NCBI GenBank assembly: GCA_026873275.1
Contig: JANTUC010000003.1
Coordinates: forward strand, 1,054,001 to 1,118,000
DNA from: Pseudopithomyces maydicus
Lineage: Eukaryota > Ascomycota > Dothideomycetes > Pleosporales > Didymosphaeriaceae
Direction of reading: 5' to 3'
DNA length: 64,000 nt
Part shown: positions 33,634-44,536 of the stretch, piece by piece
Layout: each line of letters begins with the position of its first letter
Position numbering within the stretch: the stretch's first letter is position 1
Program-made: the position numbers and the translations under genes
The notes under the pieces: model-generated
Seen by the model: only the letters and a program-made list of their open reading frames with translations
What the model was told of the DNA's origin: nothing
Databases searched by the model: none

Positions 33634-35128
33634 TGGCATATGATGAACGTATTTTTCTCCAACCAACTATTTGCATCTAGTCAGCTCTATATTCAGCTGC
33701 TATTTTTTTTTTAGTAGAGCGTTGATCTGAGCAAGGCAGCAGGATAAAGGCTACGAATAGAGACTCCCGACTGGCTCGTGCTGTGTGCATGTTTGTAAGA
33801 GGTAGTTTCGGTGCGATTGCGTAACCAAAGCTCGTGCCAGGCGGATCGACGACACACGAAAATATTGACATGACAAAATGCACGCAACTGGAGCAAAAGC
33901 GGGCCGTCTTCCGCAATAAATGAGTTCCAGAAGCCAGACGGAAGTCTCAGGTATGTGAAGCGCACTAACAGTCGGCTGGGCCCTGGGAACGAAACACGGT
34001 CAACGGTTGGTTGGTGCATCAGGCTCCGCACTCGGTCCTCCGCTGGCTCTTGGTGGCGTTTCGATTTTCTGCTAATCATTTCTCTGAATGTCGCAGCACG
34101 CGCGTACACTTGCAGAGCGGCCTAGCTATTTCTGAAAGGTAGGGTTGGCGATCAGAATTTGATGAGGATGATGTGTGAAAGAGTTGGTGATCTGAAGGAT
34201 CGGAGGCTGTGTGTACTGTAGGAGAATGGCAAGGAGGTCACGGTGGCTGATGTCATGGATAACAGCAGGGCTGGTTACAGTTGAAACAGGCACAAGGTGG
34301 CGAGGCGATCTGATGTTTCGGCGAGAAGAAGCACGAGGTCATTGCGTGTTATAGAGATGTGGAATTGTTGGATGTTTTCCGTAGGGGTTATTATGACATG
34401 TCGGAGGTAGACTGCACGTTGTTCGGTGTACCTTGGCTGTCACACACTATTGTTGCTTTGTGATTAGGGGTAATCAACGGGAATGGTCCCTGACTGCCGT
34501 GAATCCCCACGCGTCGGGGGAAGGACACGCGGACGCGGGGTGGATGCACGGTCATGGGCAGATAACAGCAGGATCATTTTCTATGCGCGACGCAGGGCAG
34601 GGCAGCTCAGGTCGCACGGCATTTTTGCCGCTCTAGAGACGGTACGGCCCAACAGTTGGGTGACGAGCAGTCAGCACGGGGAAATGAGATGACCTTGGAC
34701 CCCGGGGCGCAGGCCTTGGTCACGTGTCGCAGAGGACGTAGGGCGGCGTCCATGTGGAAGGTGGGCGTGGGTTTGCAGGTTTTCGAGGCGCAAGAAGGCC
34801 AAGCGAGAAGCTATGTTTCTGCGCGGGCAAGGGTTGGTGTGCCTGCAATGGATCTTTGGCGAGATGGGAGTGGGTGCTGGTGAGACGTTTCAGAGACTGT
34901 GAGACGGGGTGACCCTGCCGCAATCAGGCATGCGGGATTGTTGGAGCTACAGGGACGGCCAAAAGCGAAATTTGCATGGCCGGAGTTGGTTGGCATGGAG
35001 CAGTTGGATTGAGCAGAGGATACATAGTTTCTGCGCCGCTGGAAGGCCAGATGGCAACGGTTTGTGGGGTGGGTGCCTATGGTGTTCATGGCGGGAGGCG
35101 GGCGCTGGCTGGCTTGGCCGAGGAGGAT

Positions 35129-35203
35129 GGGCAGGCAGGGCAGGCAGGGCAGGCAGGCAGGCAGATGGACAGGCGGCCAGCCAGCCAGCCAGCCAGCTAG
35201 CCA
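35129..35203 (+). repeat. (GGCA)n followed by (CCAG)n tetranucleotide repeat
   Basis: A run of GGCAGGCAGGGCA units is followed by six CCAG units ending GCTAGCCAG. The two blocks are near inverse of each other and could fold back. Similar patches are at 48.05 and 56.4 kb. Confidence 0.85.
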
Positions 35204-35274
35204 GAGTCTAGAGAGCTGCACGGCATTCTAGGTTCGGTCGGCATGCGCCTGATGGACCCCGATGGTGGTCCACG

Positions 35275-35299
35275 GGTGGTGGTGGTGGTGGTGGTGGTG
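35275..35299 (+). repeat. (GGT)n trinucleotide repeat
   Basis: Eight GGT units in a row, outside any supported gene. Confidence 0.9.
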
Positions 35300-35604
35300 C
35301 TCGAGGACACCCACAGGGCAGCACCGTGGAGACTGACAGGTCTGCGGCAGGAGGTATTATTAGACAAGCTCGTGGCTTGATGGGTTGCAGGCGCGCTGCT
35401 GACTGGCTGCCCCGAGGCCGACGCGTGCTCTGTAGCCGCCGTTGGCTGCGTGTCGCGGCCAGTCAGTGGCGACGCAGAGGTCCGCTACAGCAGGCTGCGC
35501 GCTGGACAGCCGTCTTGCGGTGTGCTAGGCGGGCGCCAGACGGTCGACTGGGACCCTCTGGCGCCTCTCTCGGTGTTTCGAGCCCAGGCGGCGTCGACGG
35601 TCGC

Positions 35605-35723
35605 GCCTGCCTGCCTGCCTGCCAGCGTGCCTGCCTGTCCCTCCAGCGTGCCTGCCTGTCCCTCCAGCGTGCCTGCCTCTCCAGCGAGCCTGCACCTGCC
35701 TGTCTGCACCTGCCTGTCTGCAC
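35605..35723 (+). repeat. CCTG-rich minisatellite
   Basis: A 21-bp unit built of CCAGCGTGCCTGCCTGTCCCT repeats about two and a half times, flanked by GCCT runs and two copies of a 14-bp CACCTGCCTGTCTG unit. Antisense frames through it encode repeated EGQAGTL, which I take as an artefact of the repeat. Confidence 0.8.
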
Positions 35724-36683
35724 AACACCCGCCGCCGCTCGCATGGCAACCGTCGCCCGTCCGGGCAGGCTGCTCTCGGCGGCGTCTGGGAATTTGGCAG
35801 CGCGCATTTTCTGACAGCGCAGGACGGGCATGGCGCATGGCGGCCATGGTTTCAATCTGCAGTAGCTTAGCTGCAGGGCTGGATCGTAAAGTGGCCCGCC
35901 CCTGAATCCGCGCACGGGCCCCGTATTGGATCCGGCAAGGGCCACCCACTTATCATCGCCATCCAGCCCGCCGTCTGCCTTCCCGCTCTGCTACTTCTTC
36001 TTGTCGTCTCCTTCCTCCTGGCCTCGCAGCCTCCGCTTCCGCCTTCGCTCTCTTCTCTGCCCGTGCGCCCGGCTTCTGCTTGCATCTTCTCTCGCATTAC
36101 AACCTCCTAATCAACCACCCTTACAGCGCGCGCCAGCACCGCCGCTCACAACAGCCCAGCGACCGAAAGAGCCCGCAAGCCGACGCTTCAACCCATCCAC
36201 ATCCACATCCACCGCAAAACAACCCCCCCAAGTGCGACGCTTGACACTGTCCTTGACCCCCTTCCTGTATTCAGCTTCCAACACTTCTTCCCTTCGACAT
36301 ACTTTGCGCGCCTGCCCGCCTTTCCGCCGCGGCCCGAACACTGCCACCATCAATCCCGCAGTCACGGCGACCTAGCCCTTTGTTAATAGCCCAACTCAGC
36401 ATTGCCCGTCGGCCGGTCTTCGATCCAAGCTTCCCACTACCCGATCTCTACGATCCTTAATCTTGTAATCGCGCGACTCCAAACCCAGACGTCTGCCTGC
36501 ACAGCCGTCCTGTACCATATCCACCCTCTCCAGCACAGCCGCCCTCTCGGAGCGTTTGTGCCTTCCCACCACCGCTCGTGACCCTCGCGTCCGCTTCCTG
36601 CTTCGATTCTTAATCCTTTCAGGTGTTTCTAGAGCACCTCATTGTTCAGCATTACCCTTTGTTCCCATCTCCAAAAGAACAAA

Positions 36684-38311
36684 ATGAGCATGGACGCTGG
36701 CGGTCTTGCTCAGATGACTTACAACAACTTCCAGTCGGGTGGCATCGGCATGCCCACCGGCGGCTTTGGATCCCGTGGCAAGGGCGCTGCCCTCAAGCGC
36801 CTCAGCGTTGCTTCCCCTCCAAAGGTCGCCCCCATCGCCGAGAACTCGGTTGATGTCCCAACGCCCCGTACTAGCCGTTCCCATCTTCTTGCTGGTCTGC
36901 GTACTGCCCCGAAGACGCCCACTTCGGCCCAGCCTCCTGCTTCTGCCCCTTATGGTCAGCGTCAGCACAACATGGGCGCCCGCCAGGCTTACAATGGAGC
37001 CCAGGGCATGCCCCAGACGGCTGTGGGCGCCGGCTTCGCTGGCGCAAACCAGTACAACAACAACCAGCAGATGATGTACGATCAGGTTCTGGCCCCCCAT
37101 CGCTCCAGTTCGAGGACGGTGAAATCGACCCCAACATCGCCGCTCAGCTTCTTGCCACGGAAATCTACCTTGCTCAGCGTCAGCAGCAGCTTCAGCAGCA
37201 GCTCCTCAATCTCACTGCTCAACAGTTTGGTGGCATGAACTTGGGTGGCGGTATGCGTCAATCCCAGCCTTTCCCGTCGACGCCCTTCACGCCGCAGATG
37301 AATGCATACGGTCAACAGTCCCAGAATGCCCTGATCCAAGAAACTGGCCAGCCTGGTCTTTACTTGGTTTACAACCAGCTGACTGGCCAATATCAGTACG
37401 TTGTTGACCCGGCGTTCCAGCAGGACATGTCCGATCTTCAGGGCATTGGGTTGTCCAACTCTCCGCCTCCACCAACTCCGGGCTTTGCGCACTCTCCGCC
37501 CAAGTCGAACACCCCGACCGTTCAGGTGTCGCCCCCCAACGAGTCTAACCCGAGCCCATGGGCCTCGCGCAGTTCTTCACCGCCGAAGAAATCGTCGACT
37601 CCGCCTCAGGACTTTGACCCGCTTCCGCCGCCATCCGCCAACGCGTTCCGCCGCAGCCACAAGAAGAACCTTTCCACACTAGCCCTGGACGCCAAGACTG
37701 AGACACCCGAGGCACCCAAGTCTGCCTTTGCTCGTCCCGTTGGCTTCCCTGCGACTCCTAGCACGGGAACTTTCGGTCCCGGCCAGGCTCGTGCCGGAGA
37801 GCACCCGATCCGTCAACCTCGAGGACCCCCTTCGATGGATGAGCTCAAGGACAAGCCCACCACCAAGCATGAGGGTAGCAAGAACTTTGCCGCTCGCCAA
37901 CGCCGACAGGCTGTGAGCAACCTCGTCCGAGCTGGCGTTGGGCGTCGTACCCAGCGCCCTGGCAGCGCAGGCAGCGCAAGCCCAGTGAGCGAGGCCGAAA
38001 TGTCTTTCCCACTGTCTGACAACGATACCGACAGCGTTCGAAGCTCTGGTAGCGGGAGTCTCTCCGGGAAGCAAAGCATCGGCAGCCTGCGTGCAGCTGC
38101 GAATGGTGCCATTGGCTCTGAGAGGAAGGCCTCCAAGGAGCGCTCCCGGGACCGAACTGTCGACCGGTCATGGACTGCCAACAGTGTTAGCAGCGACGAG
38201 GGCGCTGCCATTGGTGGTGGACTGGTGGAGATCCGGGCCGAAGAGCAAAGGCAGCGCATGCCCAAGCTCGTGCTCACCTCGGCTGAGAAGCGCAAGAGCT
38301 CGATGTTCTAA
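36684..38311 (+). CDS. Conserved-looking low-complexity protein, frameshifted
   Basis: About 542 aa if one base is restored. It begins MSMDAGGLAQMTYNN after a long pyrimidine-rich leader. The N-terminal third is Gly/Ala/Gln-rich with RTSRSHLLAGLRTAPKTPTS; a helical Gln-rich segment follows (QLLATEIYLAQRQQQLQ), then GQPGLYLVYNQLTGQYQYVVD, a Pro/Ser-rich region, a basic FAARQRRQAVSNLVRAGVGRR helix, and an ending MPKLVLTSAEKRKSSMF. At 37093-37098 a run of six C sits where seven would keep the frame: upstream frame ends at 37238, the -1 frame continues as QFEDGEIDPNIAAQLLATE. Codon use is strongly biased in both parts, so both are coding. I do not recognise a named family. A cytoplasmic RNA-related role is only a guess from composition. 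Confidence 0.8.
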
Positions 38312-39243
38312 ATGGCGCGCTCGGCTGAAAGCTTCAACTTCTCCCAAGAGATACCATCAGGTCTCCCTTGTGCATACTTCTTCGGCATCACGCCCGACTC
38401 GTTTACGTTACGGCCACTCACGATTTTTTTCTTTGTCGGTTTGCTGGTTTGTCATTTTTTTGTCGGTGCATTTTTGGTGGGTTCGGTCACCTGTTTATTT
38501 CCATTCATTTTCATACAATTACCATTCGTCACCTGGCTTGCTCTGCAGTGTACTTGATACCTGATTGCCTTCGAGGTTCCTCTTGTCAAACTTCTTGTCT
38601 TTGGAGTATGCGAATTATTTTTAATGAGCATGCGCACAGCTTTTGTTTCATTTTGTGCCGCAAGATTGGAGACCAGGATGTATACGTTCGGTTCTACGAA
38701 CTTTAGCGGAGGAGGGGATGACTTGGGATCACATCCAACGAGCACCTTGGCCTGCGGCCAGGGCTCATTGCACTCGCTTGTGTTTGCATCTCTCTGTGAG
38801 ATGGCAAAAGAGGATACATCCATAGCCACGCCTTTATGAGACGATGGTATGGCACTGATTAGGATGAAGACATGAGTGATTCTATGTAGCCTGACTACCT
38901 AAATGCAATCACACTCATTCAAACAAAGACTGATCTGATGTCGATTCCGGCAATCTGTTCCGTGCTCCGTGCGTTCGTTCCCACGTCGTTTAATGTCTTA
39001 GGATGCCATGACTGTCATGACGATGGTTGCGGGTGGTGAAGCTGTCTATCGATAGGACCACGGTGCTGGGAGCTCTAGTGGGGTAGTCACCCGCGCCGTA
39101 AACACGAAATTTCCATAGTTGTGACTGCACACAAGATCCATAACGAAACCATCCCCTCCCAAAATCTGTTTCTACCCCAAGACATCCGTCCGCCAGATCA
39201 ACTGATTGACGTCCCATTGCTCGCGCCCACTCCCATCCCTACA
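38312..39243. other. Intergenic, long T-rich 3' region then promoter
   Basis: T-rich stretches (38400-38520) fit a 3' untranslated region. No gene seen. The frame of BUD32 stays open upstream to 39121, but the first ATG is at 39244. Confidence 0.5.
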
Positions 39244-40209
39244 ATGGCGCCAGCCGAAACCATTGAGCCGACCGCACAGCCGCTCGAGGCCCCTCCCCCA
39301 CCATCCAATCCCGACCGCCCATTGCACACACTGCCTCCTCCCTTCACAGACTCCCGCCTCGAGGTTCTTACACAGGGCGCCGAGGCGCTCGTCTACAAGA
39401 CTGTCTTCCTCACCCCGCACACGCCCTGCGTTGTCAAATACCGCCCGCCGAAGCCCTACCGGCACCCCATCCTCGATAGGCGCTTGACAAAGGCGCGATT
39501 GCTAGCTGAAGCCCGCGTGCTCGTACGGTGCAAGCGGGATGGTGTCTGTGTGCCGGGCGTGCTGGGTGCGGATTGGGAGGCGGGGTGGCTGGTCTTGGAG
39601 TGGGTGGAGGGACGGACGGTGAGGAAGGTGTTGGATGCGTGGGCGGAGAGAGTCGTGCACGGGCAGAAAGAAAACCATGGCGAAGGTGAAGGGAACATGG
39701 AGGGCGAGGACGAGGCGATGCTACATCTCATGCGCAGGGTGGGCAAGGCAGTGGGCAAGCTGCACGACATCGGGGTGTGCCATGGAGACTTGACGACGAG
39801 CAATCTGATGCTCAAGACGCCGCAGCGGAAACAAGATGATGCGCCGAGATCGAGAGGGCGCTTGACGACGAGCGAGATGCGTATGATGGCTGAGGATGGC
39901 GTGTTCCCTGAATTCCCGTCCGTGTCGCGACATGGGGTGCCAGGTGGGGATGGCGACTCTCTGGAGGGCGAGATCACACTGATAGATTTTGGGCTCGCGT
40001 CGCATTCTACGCAGAATTTGCAGGACGAGGATCGGGCAGTTGACTTGTATGTGTTGGAGAGGGCCTTTGCGGCGACACATCCTGCCGCTGAGCCGCTGTT
40101 CAAAGAAGTGTTGAATGCGTACGGGGAGAGCTTCAAGGGCGCAAAAGCAGTACTGAAGAGACTGGAGGATGTTCGATTGAGGGGGAGGAAGAGGAGCATG
40201 TTGGGGTAA
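39244..40209 (+). CDS. BUD32: EKC/KEOPS complex kinase-ATPase Bud32
   Basis: Atypical small kinase/ATPase of the KEOPS complex, which with Kae1, Cgi121, Pcc1 and Gon7 makes the t6A modification of ANN-decoding tRNAs. One exon, 321 aa, somewhat longer than the usual 250-280 because of an N-terminal Pro-rich leader and inserts. Landmarks: the nucleotide loop LTQGAEALVYK, VVKYRPPKPYRHPILDRRL with the family-typical KxYRHPxLD, the helix TKARLLAEARVLVRC, the hinge LVLEWVEGRTV, catalytic HGDLTTSNLML and metal-binding LIDFGLA. The end, RLRGRKRSMLG, has the basic tail expected of Bud32. The inserts (an acidic stretch near residue 150 and one after SNLML) are low complexity. The family call is secure. 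Confidence 0.95.
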   Translation: MAPAETIEPTAQPLEAPPPPSNPDRPLHTLPPPFTDSRLEVLTQGAEALVYKTVFLTPHTPCVVKYRPPKPYRHPILDRRLTKARLLAEARVLVRCKRDGVCVPGVLGADWEAGWLVLEWVEGRTVRKVLDAWAERVVHGQKENHGEGEGNMEGEDEAMLHLMRRVGKAVGKLHDIGVCHGDLTTSNLMLKTPQRKQDDAPRSRGRLTTSEMRMMAEDGVFPEFPSVSRHGVPGGDGDSLEGEITLIDFGLASHSTQNLQDEDRAVDLYVLERAFAATHPAAEPLFKEVLNAYGESFKGAKAVLKRLEDVRLRGRKRSMLG

Positions 40210-40973
40210 GTGATGCGAAGGTTGGTTGCGTTGACGGTCCTTGTTCCATAATACTGGTCTCATGATGTATGATCAAAGGGTTTCTGGCATGGTACTGCGC
40301 ACATATGAGTGAATACAATCAGCAATTTCTTACACATTACCACCATGCCAGGAGTCCTCCATGTGAAAAGGAGCATGCCAACACGCTTAAAGATCTGTTC
40401 GGGTTTGCCAGGTGATGGCATCCTTGTTCTACCTATCTTCACCGCTGTATATCTTCCTATTGTTCTACTTCAACTCCCTCGCCACGATCATTCCAAATCG
40501 GCCGTTGGCGAGGGGAACATAACAAACTTGTGGGAATATGAAAACGGACGTACTAGAATATTCACTCATTCTAGGAACAATACTAATCGCAGAATTCTAT
40601 CTAGTGAAACACGCAGTTCGCACTGAGTTGAAGAACAATGCTAGGGAGTCTGCGACAGCTATCAGTATCGAAAGCTCATGGTCCATACAATATGAAGCTG
40701 AGCATAATACTAAGCTCAAGTGGTCGCCCATGATTATATATTTCCTCGCCCGCTTGCAAAGCTCCTAGCTCTCAACCCATATTTCTTCTTTTTCTCAAAC
40801 CTACATACCAGACTCTTCTTCCTACCCTTCTTTTTCCACGATCTAAATTCTATTTTCAGACATATATGTTCACGCCATTTCCTTCAACCAATCTACCAAC
40901 AGCATTTTGTTCATCCGGGTACCTCAGCATATAAAGCAACATATATACGAACATTGAGCATCGGCAGCACACG
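40210..40973. other. Intergenic; promoter of the 40974 gene
   Basis: A pyrimidine-rich tract (about 40760-40900) and a TATA-like TATAAAG at 40930-40936 lie 38-44 bp before the next start codon. Confidence 0.5.
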
Positions 40974-41372
40974 ATGCTTTCTGCACTTTTCTTCGTGGAT
41001 TCGTACATCGAAATCGTCATGGCCATACTCGTCTACAATTTCCTATCGGATGGCGACGTGCATGGTATCTCGCTGTTCGCCAACCTTTTGCGGATGATGC
41101 GTATCTTTTTCCTCAAGTCCAACTACACGGATACTGTCAACCTGGCTGCCCTCGCTACGGCCGATCGCAAATATCAAGACACTGCCCGCCGTTTCATCGA
41201 ATGTCAACAAACTTCAAGCTCACGCCGCAAGTCAGGCCCTAAAAGCATTGGCGGTATTCCTTTGGGAACTTATGCCCATCGTATAGCGAGGAGAGGTGTA
41301 CGGAACAACGAACATGCTGGACCGGACATGGTGCAGGCGCCTACCGGAGGTTATAATTGTACGGTTATGTGA
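40974..41372 (+). CDS. Small protein with hydrophobic N-terminus and C-terminal CTVM
   Basis: One exon, 132 aa, with a TATA-like box and pyrimidine tract just upstream and a good coding-type codon bias. The first 50 residues are hydrophobic (MLSALFFVDSYIEIVMAILV, then GISLFANLLRMMRIFFL), followed by a polar, basic part (RRFIECQQTSSSRRKSG, YAHRIARRGVRN) and the ending GGYNCTVM. CTVM fits a CaaX pattern loosely, so prenylation is possible but less certain than for the Smr protein. I recognise no family. A 90-codon frame at 41476-41748 downstream is probably unrelated. Confidence 0.5.
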   Translation: MLSALFFVDSYIEIVMAILVYNFLSDGDVHGISLFANLLRMMRIFFLKSNYTDTVNLAALATADRKYQDTARRFIECQQTSSSRRKSGPKSIGGIPLGTYAHRIARRGVRNNEHAGPDMVQAPTGGYNCTVM

Positions 41373-42500
41373 GGCTGAGCAGACCCCCATCAGCCTATGC
41401 TGCTCAGTCTGTCCCATTAGCTCCAAGAGCCGGACGAGGTGGGCATATCAGCGGGTGGTCTGACAATAGCACCGCTTGCTACAGGCTGTCTTTAGTGCGT
41501 GGCATCTTATACCGGTTGCTCTAGAGGGTCAAGTGAGGCGGTTGTGCTATGTTGCTTATTATTTCCTAACATTTCTTTTCACTTTTAGCGGGTCGATACT
41601 ATGGGGCGTATTTTGGGGATCTATTGATCCGGAACTTGGACCGGCTAAACTTCATTATGGGTTTTGGGCAAAGAATCAAGCTTGCTTTGGTCCGTGGAAT
41701 TATTTTCTTATGGACTGCTCTCGGCGAAGGATTTCTGTTGTTTCCTAATCATTGTTCTGGTTTTCTGGTTTGAATAATCTATGCGTTCGATATACAGTTA
41801 GTGTCCTAAGTCAGTGTCTCACCTTTTCCTCTGCTATCCCTTGTCACGTTAGAAGCATTAAAGTGGACGTTGGCGGAAAGATTGAACCGACACTCCATGC
41901 AATGTAGCATATCTTAGTCACCCATTAGCCCTATCTTTTGATTTTTTTCCTCGCAAATGCAACCATGGCAGTTGTACTTCACTCTGTGTCGAGTAATTGA
42001 TAGTCGCCCCACTCCACCTGATCACCGCATCCTCACTTTCTAGTTACATTGTATTTCTCGGTAGACATCCGAACTGAACGCCACCTAGGTAATATGAGAC
42101 CATATAGAGTGGGGTCTTGTCCATTTAGAATGGTTTTTCGGTCAAAGCCATACCCGGGGCGGCGAACATCGGCGTCGTGCCGCTACCACATGCGGGGTTC
42201 GAGGTGCCTACATGCGGCGAGAAGTGATATCTCGACCATGAAATAGCCCACGTAGGGTTAATTCGATCGATTGGAATGACAAGCAGAATATAATGCCGGT
42301 CGATTCCGCCGAATGTCATGGGAGTTTCCACGTATAAAAAAGATCGAGGAAACGGAAAGTGGTACGCTATCACAGTGGATTGAAAGCCATCTACGTATTG
42401 ACACTTTCGGCGAATATAATTTAGAACAATATATCCTAGAAAATCTAGGAGCCGACTCAGTTGAAGTTTTTGTGGTGCTGGAAGGACATCAATATTCGAA
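41373..42500. other. Intergenic; leader of the ICL/PEP-mutase gene
   Basis: AT-rich. A TATA-like CGTATAAAAAAG is at about 42331-42342. A 66-codon frame (42313-42513) with protein-like acidic composition starts just before it and overlaps the next start codon in another frame. No other gene seen. Confidence 0.45.
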
Positions 42501-43496
42501 ATGGCACAAGTAAACGGAGATGGACCTTTAACCGCAGTAAAGACGCTGAGAGTCATGCTCTCGGATCCAGCAAAGTTCATCGTATGCCCTGGAGTATACG
42601 ATGGCTATACTGCACATATCGCACTGCAAGAAGGCGCCGACTGTCTTTACATGGTGCGTTCCTTTGATCCTGACTAGGATATTCCTTCTCAACATCATAT
42701 ACTGATATCTTGCTAGACTGGCGCTGGCACCACGATGTCCCGTCTCGGCATGCCTGACATGGGACTGGCCACGATGACAGATATGCTCAGCAATGCTTCC
42801 ATGCTGACCTCGCTCTCCCCTACTACACCCCTCATTGCAGACGCAGACACCGGGTACGGATCTGCTGCCATGGTCGCCCGCACAGTAACATCGTACATAC
42901 GTGCTGGAGTGGCAGGACTCCACCTTGAAGATCAAGTCCTTAGCAAGCGCTGCGGTCATCTCAAAGGCAAGCAGCTCGTTGACATTGACGAGTTTGTGAG
43001 CCGTATCCGTGCGGCAGTGCTCGCGCGCCGGCAGAGCGGTGGGGATATTGTACTCATCGCGCGAACAGATGCACTGGCAGGAGAAGGATACGATGAAGCG
43101 CTCAAGAGGCTCCGTGCCGCCATTGCTGCAGGTGCAGAGGTGGCTTTCTTGGAAGGCGTGACCACTCGGGAACAGGCTGAGAACGTCACACGCGACCTAG
43201 CGCCTACACCGTGCCTCTTCAACAATGTCCCTGGTGGCGTTTCTCCGGATTTCAGCGTCAAGGAGGCCAGGCAAATTGGATATAAGATTGCGATCTTCCC
43301 ACTGCTCGCGCTTGAGGTGGTGTATCCCGCTGTGCGGAAAGCTTGTAGAGAACTGTTCGACGAGGGTACGGTGAAAAGTGTAGAGCCAGATGGTAAGAGA
43401 TGGGGCCCCAAGGAGCTATTTAGTTTGTGTGGCATGGACGAATTAATGGAGTTGGACCGTCAAGCTGGAGGCAAGGGGTACATCAATGGTGCCTGA
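42501..43496 (+). CDS. Isocitrate lyase/PEP mutase superfamily enzyme (methylisocitrate-lyase-like)
   Basis: Exons 42501-42653 and 42717-43496 (63-nt intron, phase 0), 310 aa. The fold is the PEP mutase/ICL TIM barrel. Visible motifs are CPGVYDGYTAHIALQEGADCLYMTGAG, the metal-binding DADTGYG, LHLEDQV, the SKRCGHLKGK loop carrying the catalytic Cys of the lyase branch (absent from true phosphonomutases), IARTDALAGEGYDEAL and FNNVPGG. This makes a C-C bond lyase or hydrolase acting on a 2-methylisocitrate, dimethylmalate or oxaloacetate-type substrate most likely. Oxaloacetate acetylhydrolase, which makes oxalate in fungi, belongs to the same branch, and I cannot exclude it. Databases often label such genes carboxyphosphonoenolpyruvate phosphonomutase-like. 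The last residues (YINGA) lack a peroxisomal signal, so a cytosolic place is inferred. Confidence 0.88.
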
Positions 43497-44014
43497 CCGA
43501 AAAGTAAGGGAATTGTTTGATACTATGTTCTCGGGAAAATTAGCGGCATCAATTGGAGTTAGGAAAAGATTGCGAAGCTTTTATGTAGATTGGGGATACG
43601 GGAAGACGCTCCGGATCCATCCAGATGCTTTGGGGATATACGGGGAATTTTACAAATTCATTTAGGTTTCGTTGTCAGTGGAGCGTCAGTTTCGGACAAC
43701 ATTCGAATATCATGTTATGTTTTTTGTTTTAACGAGGGTGGGTACAATAATGTTACAAGAATCGGTCTACGTCCAATAACATATTACAATAATTCCAACA
43801 AAATCACGAGCGGGGAAATTGCAAAGGTCATTCCACCGGTCGCTAACCCGTTCCTGGAGCCACCCTGACCCATATGCACTCATAAAAGAGATGCCCCGGT
43901 TTTAATCTTCAGGCTTCTTCACATCATGGACTAAGATAAGGGATATATATTTTATTAATTGTAAAAACTTCATCGAATTAGTCAGCGACACCATCGGCTC
44001 ATTAGAGCCTTCAA
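43497..44014. other. AT-rich spacer before tRNA-Asp
   Basis: About 520 bp, AT-rich. It holds the 3' end of the preceding gene; a 92-codon plus-strand frame at 43590 has no motif and poor codon use. Confidence 0.5.
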
Positions 44015-44101
44015 TCTTCGATGGTCTAGTGGTCATGATTTCCGCTTGTCATTCGCAAGATTACGAGCGCGGGAGACCGGGGTTCGATTCCCCGTCGGAG
44101 A
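44015..44101 (+). tRNA. tRNA-Asp (GTC) with 16-nt intron
   Basis: Acceptor stem TCTTCGA pairs with TCGGAGA, with one T-G pair. The D arm GGTCTAGTGGTC, anticodon loop TTGTCA plus C, and T arm CGGGGTTCGATTCCCCG are all present. Anticodon GTC is at 44048-44050. A 16-nt intron, 44052-44067, lies one base 3' of the anticodon, the standard position for eukaryotic tRNA introns. Mature length is 71 nt before CCA. The T-arm and acceptor are intact, so I expect a working gene. Confidence 0.93.
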
Positions 44102-44536
44102 GTTTCTTTTTGTCTTGTTCCAGTGGAGTTAGGTAGGGCAGAGTAGATTTCCAGTCTGCTATGCTTGCAACCTGTTATTTTTACGAGGTTTATATAGTCC
44201 TTTAGTCTATCTACTTATTGAACGCATTGCCTTAGCAATATATAGCTAAGTATATTTAAGGACAGAATAATTGTATCGAACAAATATACACGACTAAAGA
44301 TTTATGTATATTAGTTGGGTATACGTTTTGTGTACTCTTTTAATAGCGTACCTCGCCAAGCAATTTTACAAAAAAAATCCAACGAAAAATTTTTTAACCA
44401 CAAACCCGACCCACAGCTACACTGCCATATATTCAAGTCTAATAGAGAATTTTAAACAGTAAAAGCTTAGTTTTAGATTTGTATACCTAGCATATAAATC
44501 TATAGGGGACGTTAGCACTCATCAAATCAATTCCAA
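44102..44536. other. AT-rich spacer between tRNA genes
   Basis: A T run of four soon after the tRNA-Asp end fits Pol III termination. Otherwise AT-rich with no feature seen. Confidence 0.5.

Larger units (their letters stand above)
33634..36683. other. Long intergenic region with simple repeats; leader of the next gene
   Basis: No supported gene. A 132-codon minus-strand frame (33711-34109) is motif-free. From 34.4 kb the DNA becomes GC-rich and repeat-laden (entries at 35129, 35275 and 35605). From about 35950 to 36680 it is strongly pyrimidine-rich on the plus strand, with many C and CT runs, as is common in long 5' leaders of highly expressed fungal genes; an intron could hide here. Confidence 0.5.

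Noticed and set aside
33711..34109. 132-codon minus-strand frame
   Set aside because: No motif, no promoter or splice support, ordinary codon use; likely chance.
35605..35723. Direct repeats that superficially resemble a CRISPR array
   Set aside because: Units are contiguous with no unique spacers, and the genome is eukaryotic. This is a minisatellite.
35463..35949. Minus-strand frames encoding repeated EGQAGTL units
   Set aside because: The peptide repeat comes directly from the CCTG-rich minisatellite, and the plus strand shows similar frames; no splice or start support.
42501..43496. Reading the ICL-family enzyme as a phosphonomutase of phosphonate biosynthesis
   Set aside because: The KRCGH loop with Cys marks the lyase/hydrolase branch, and no phosphonate genes lie nearby.
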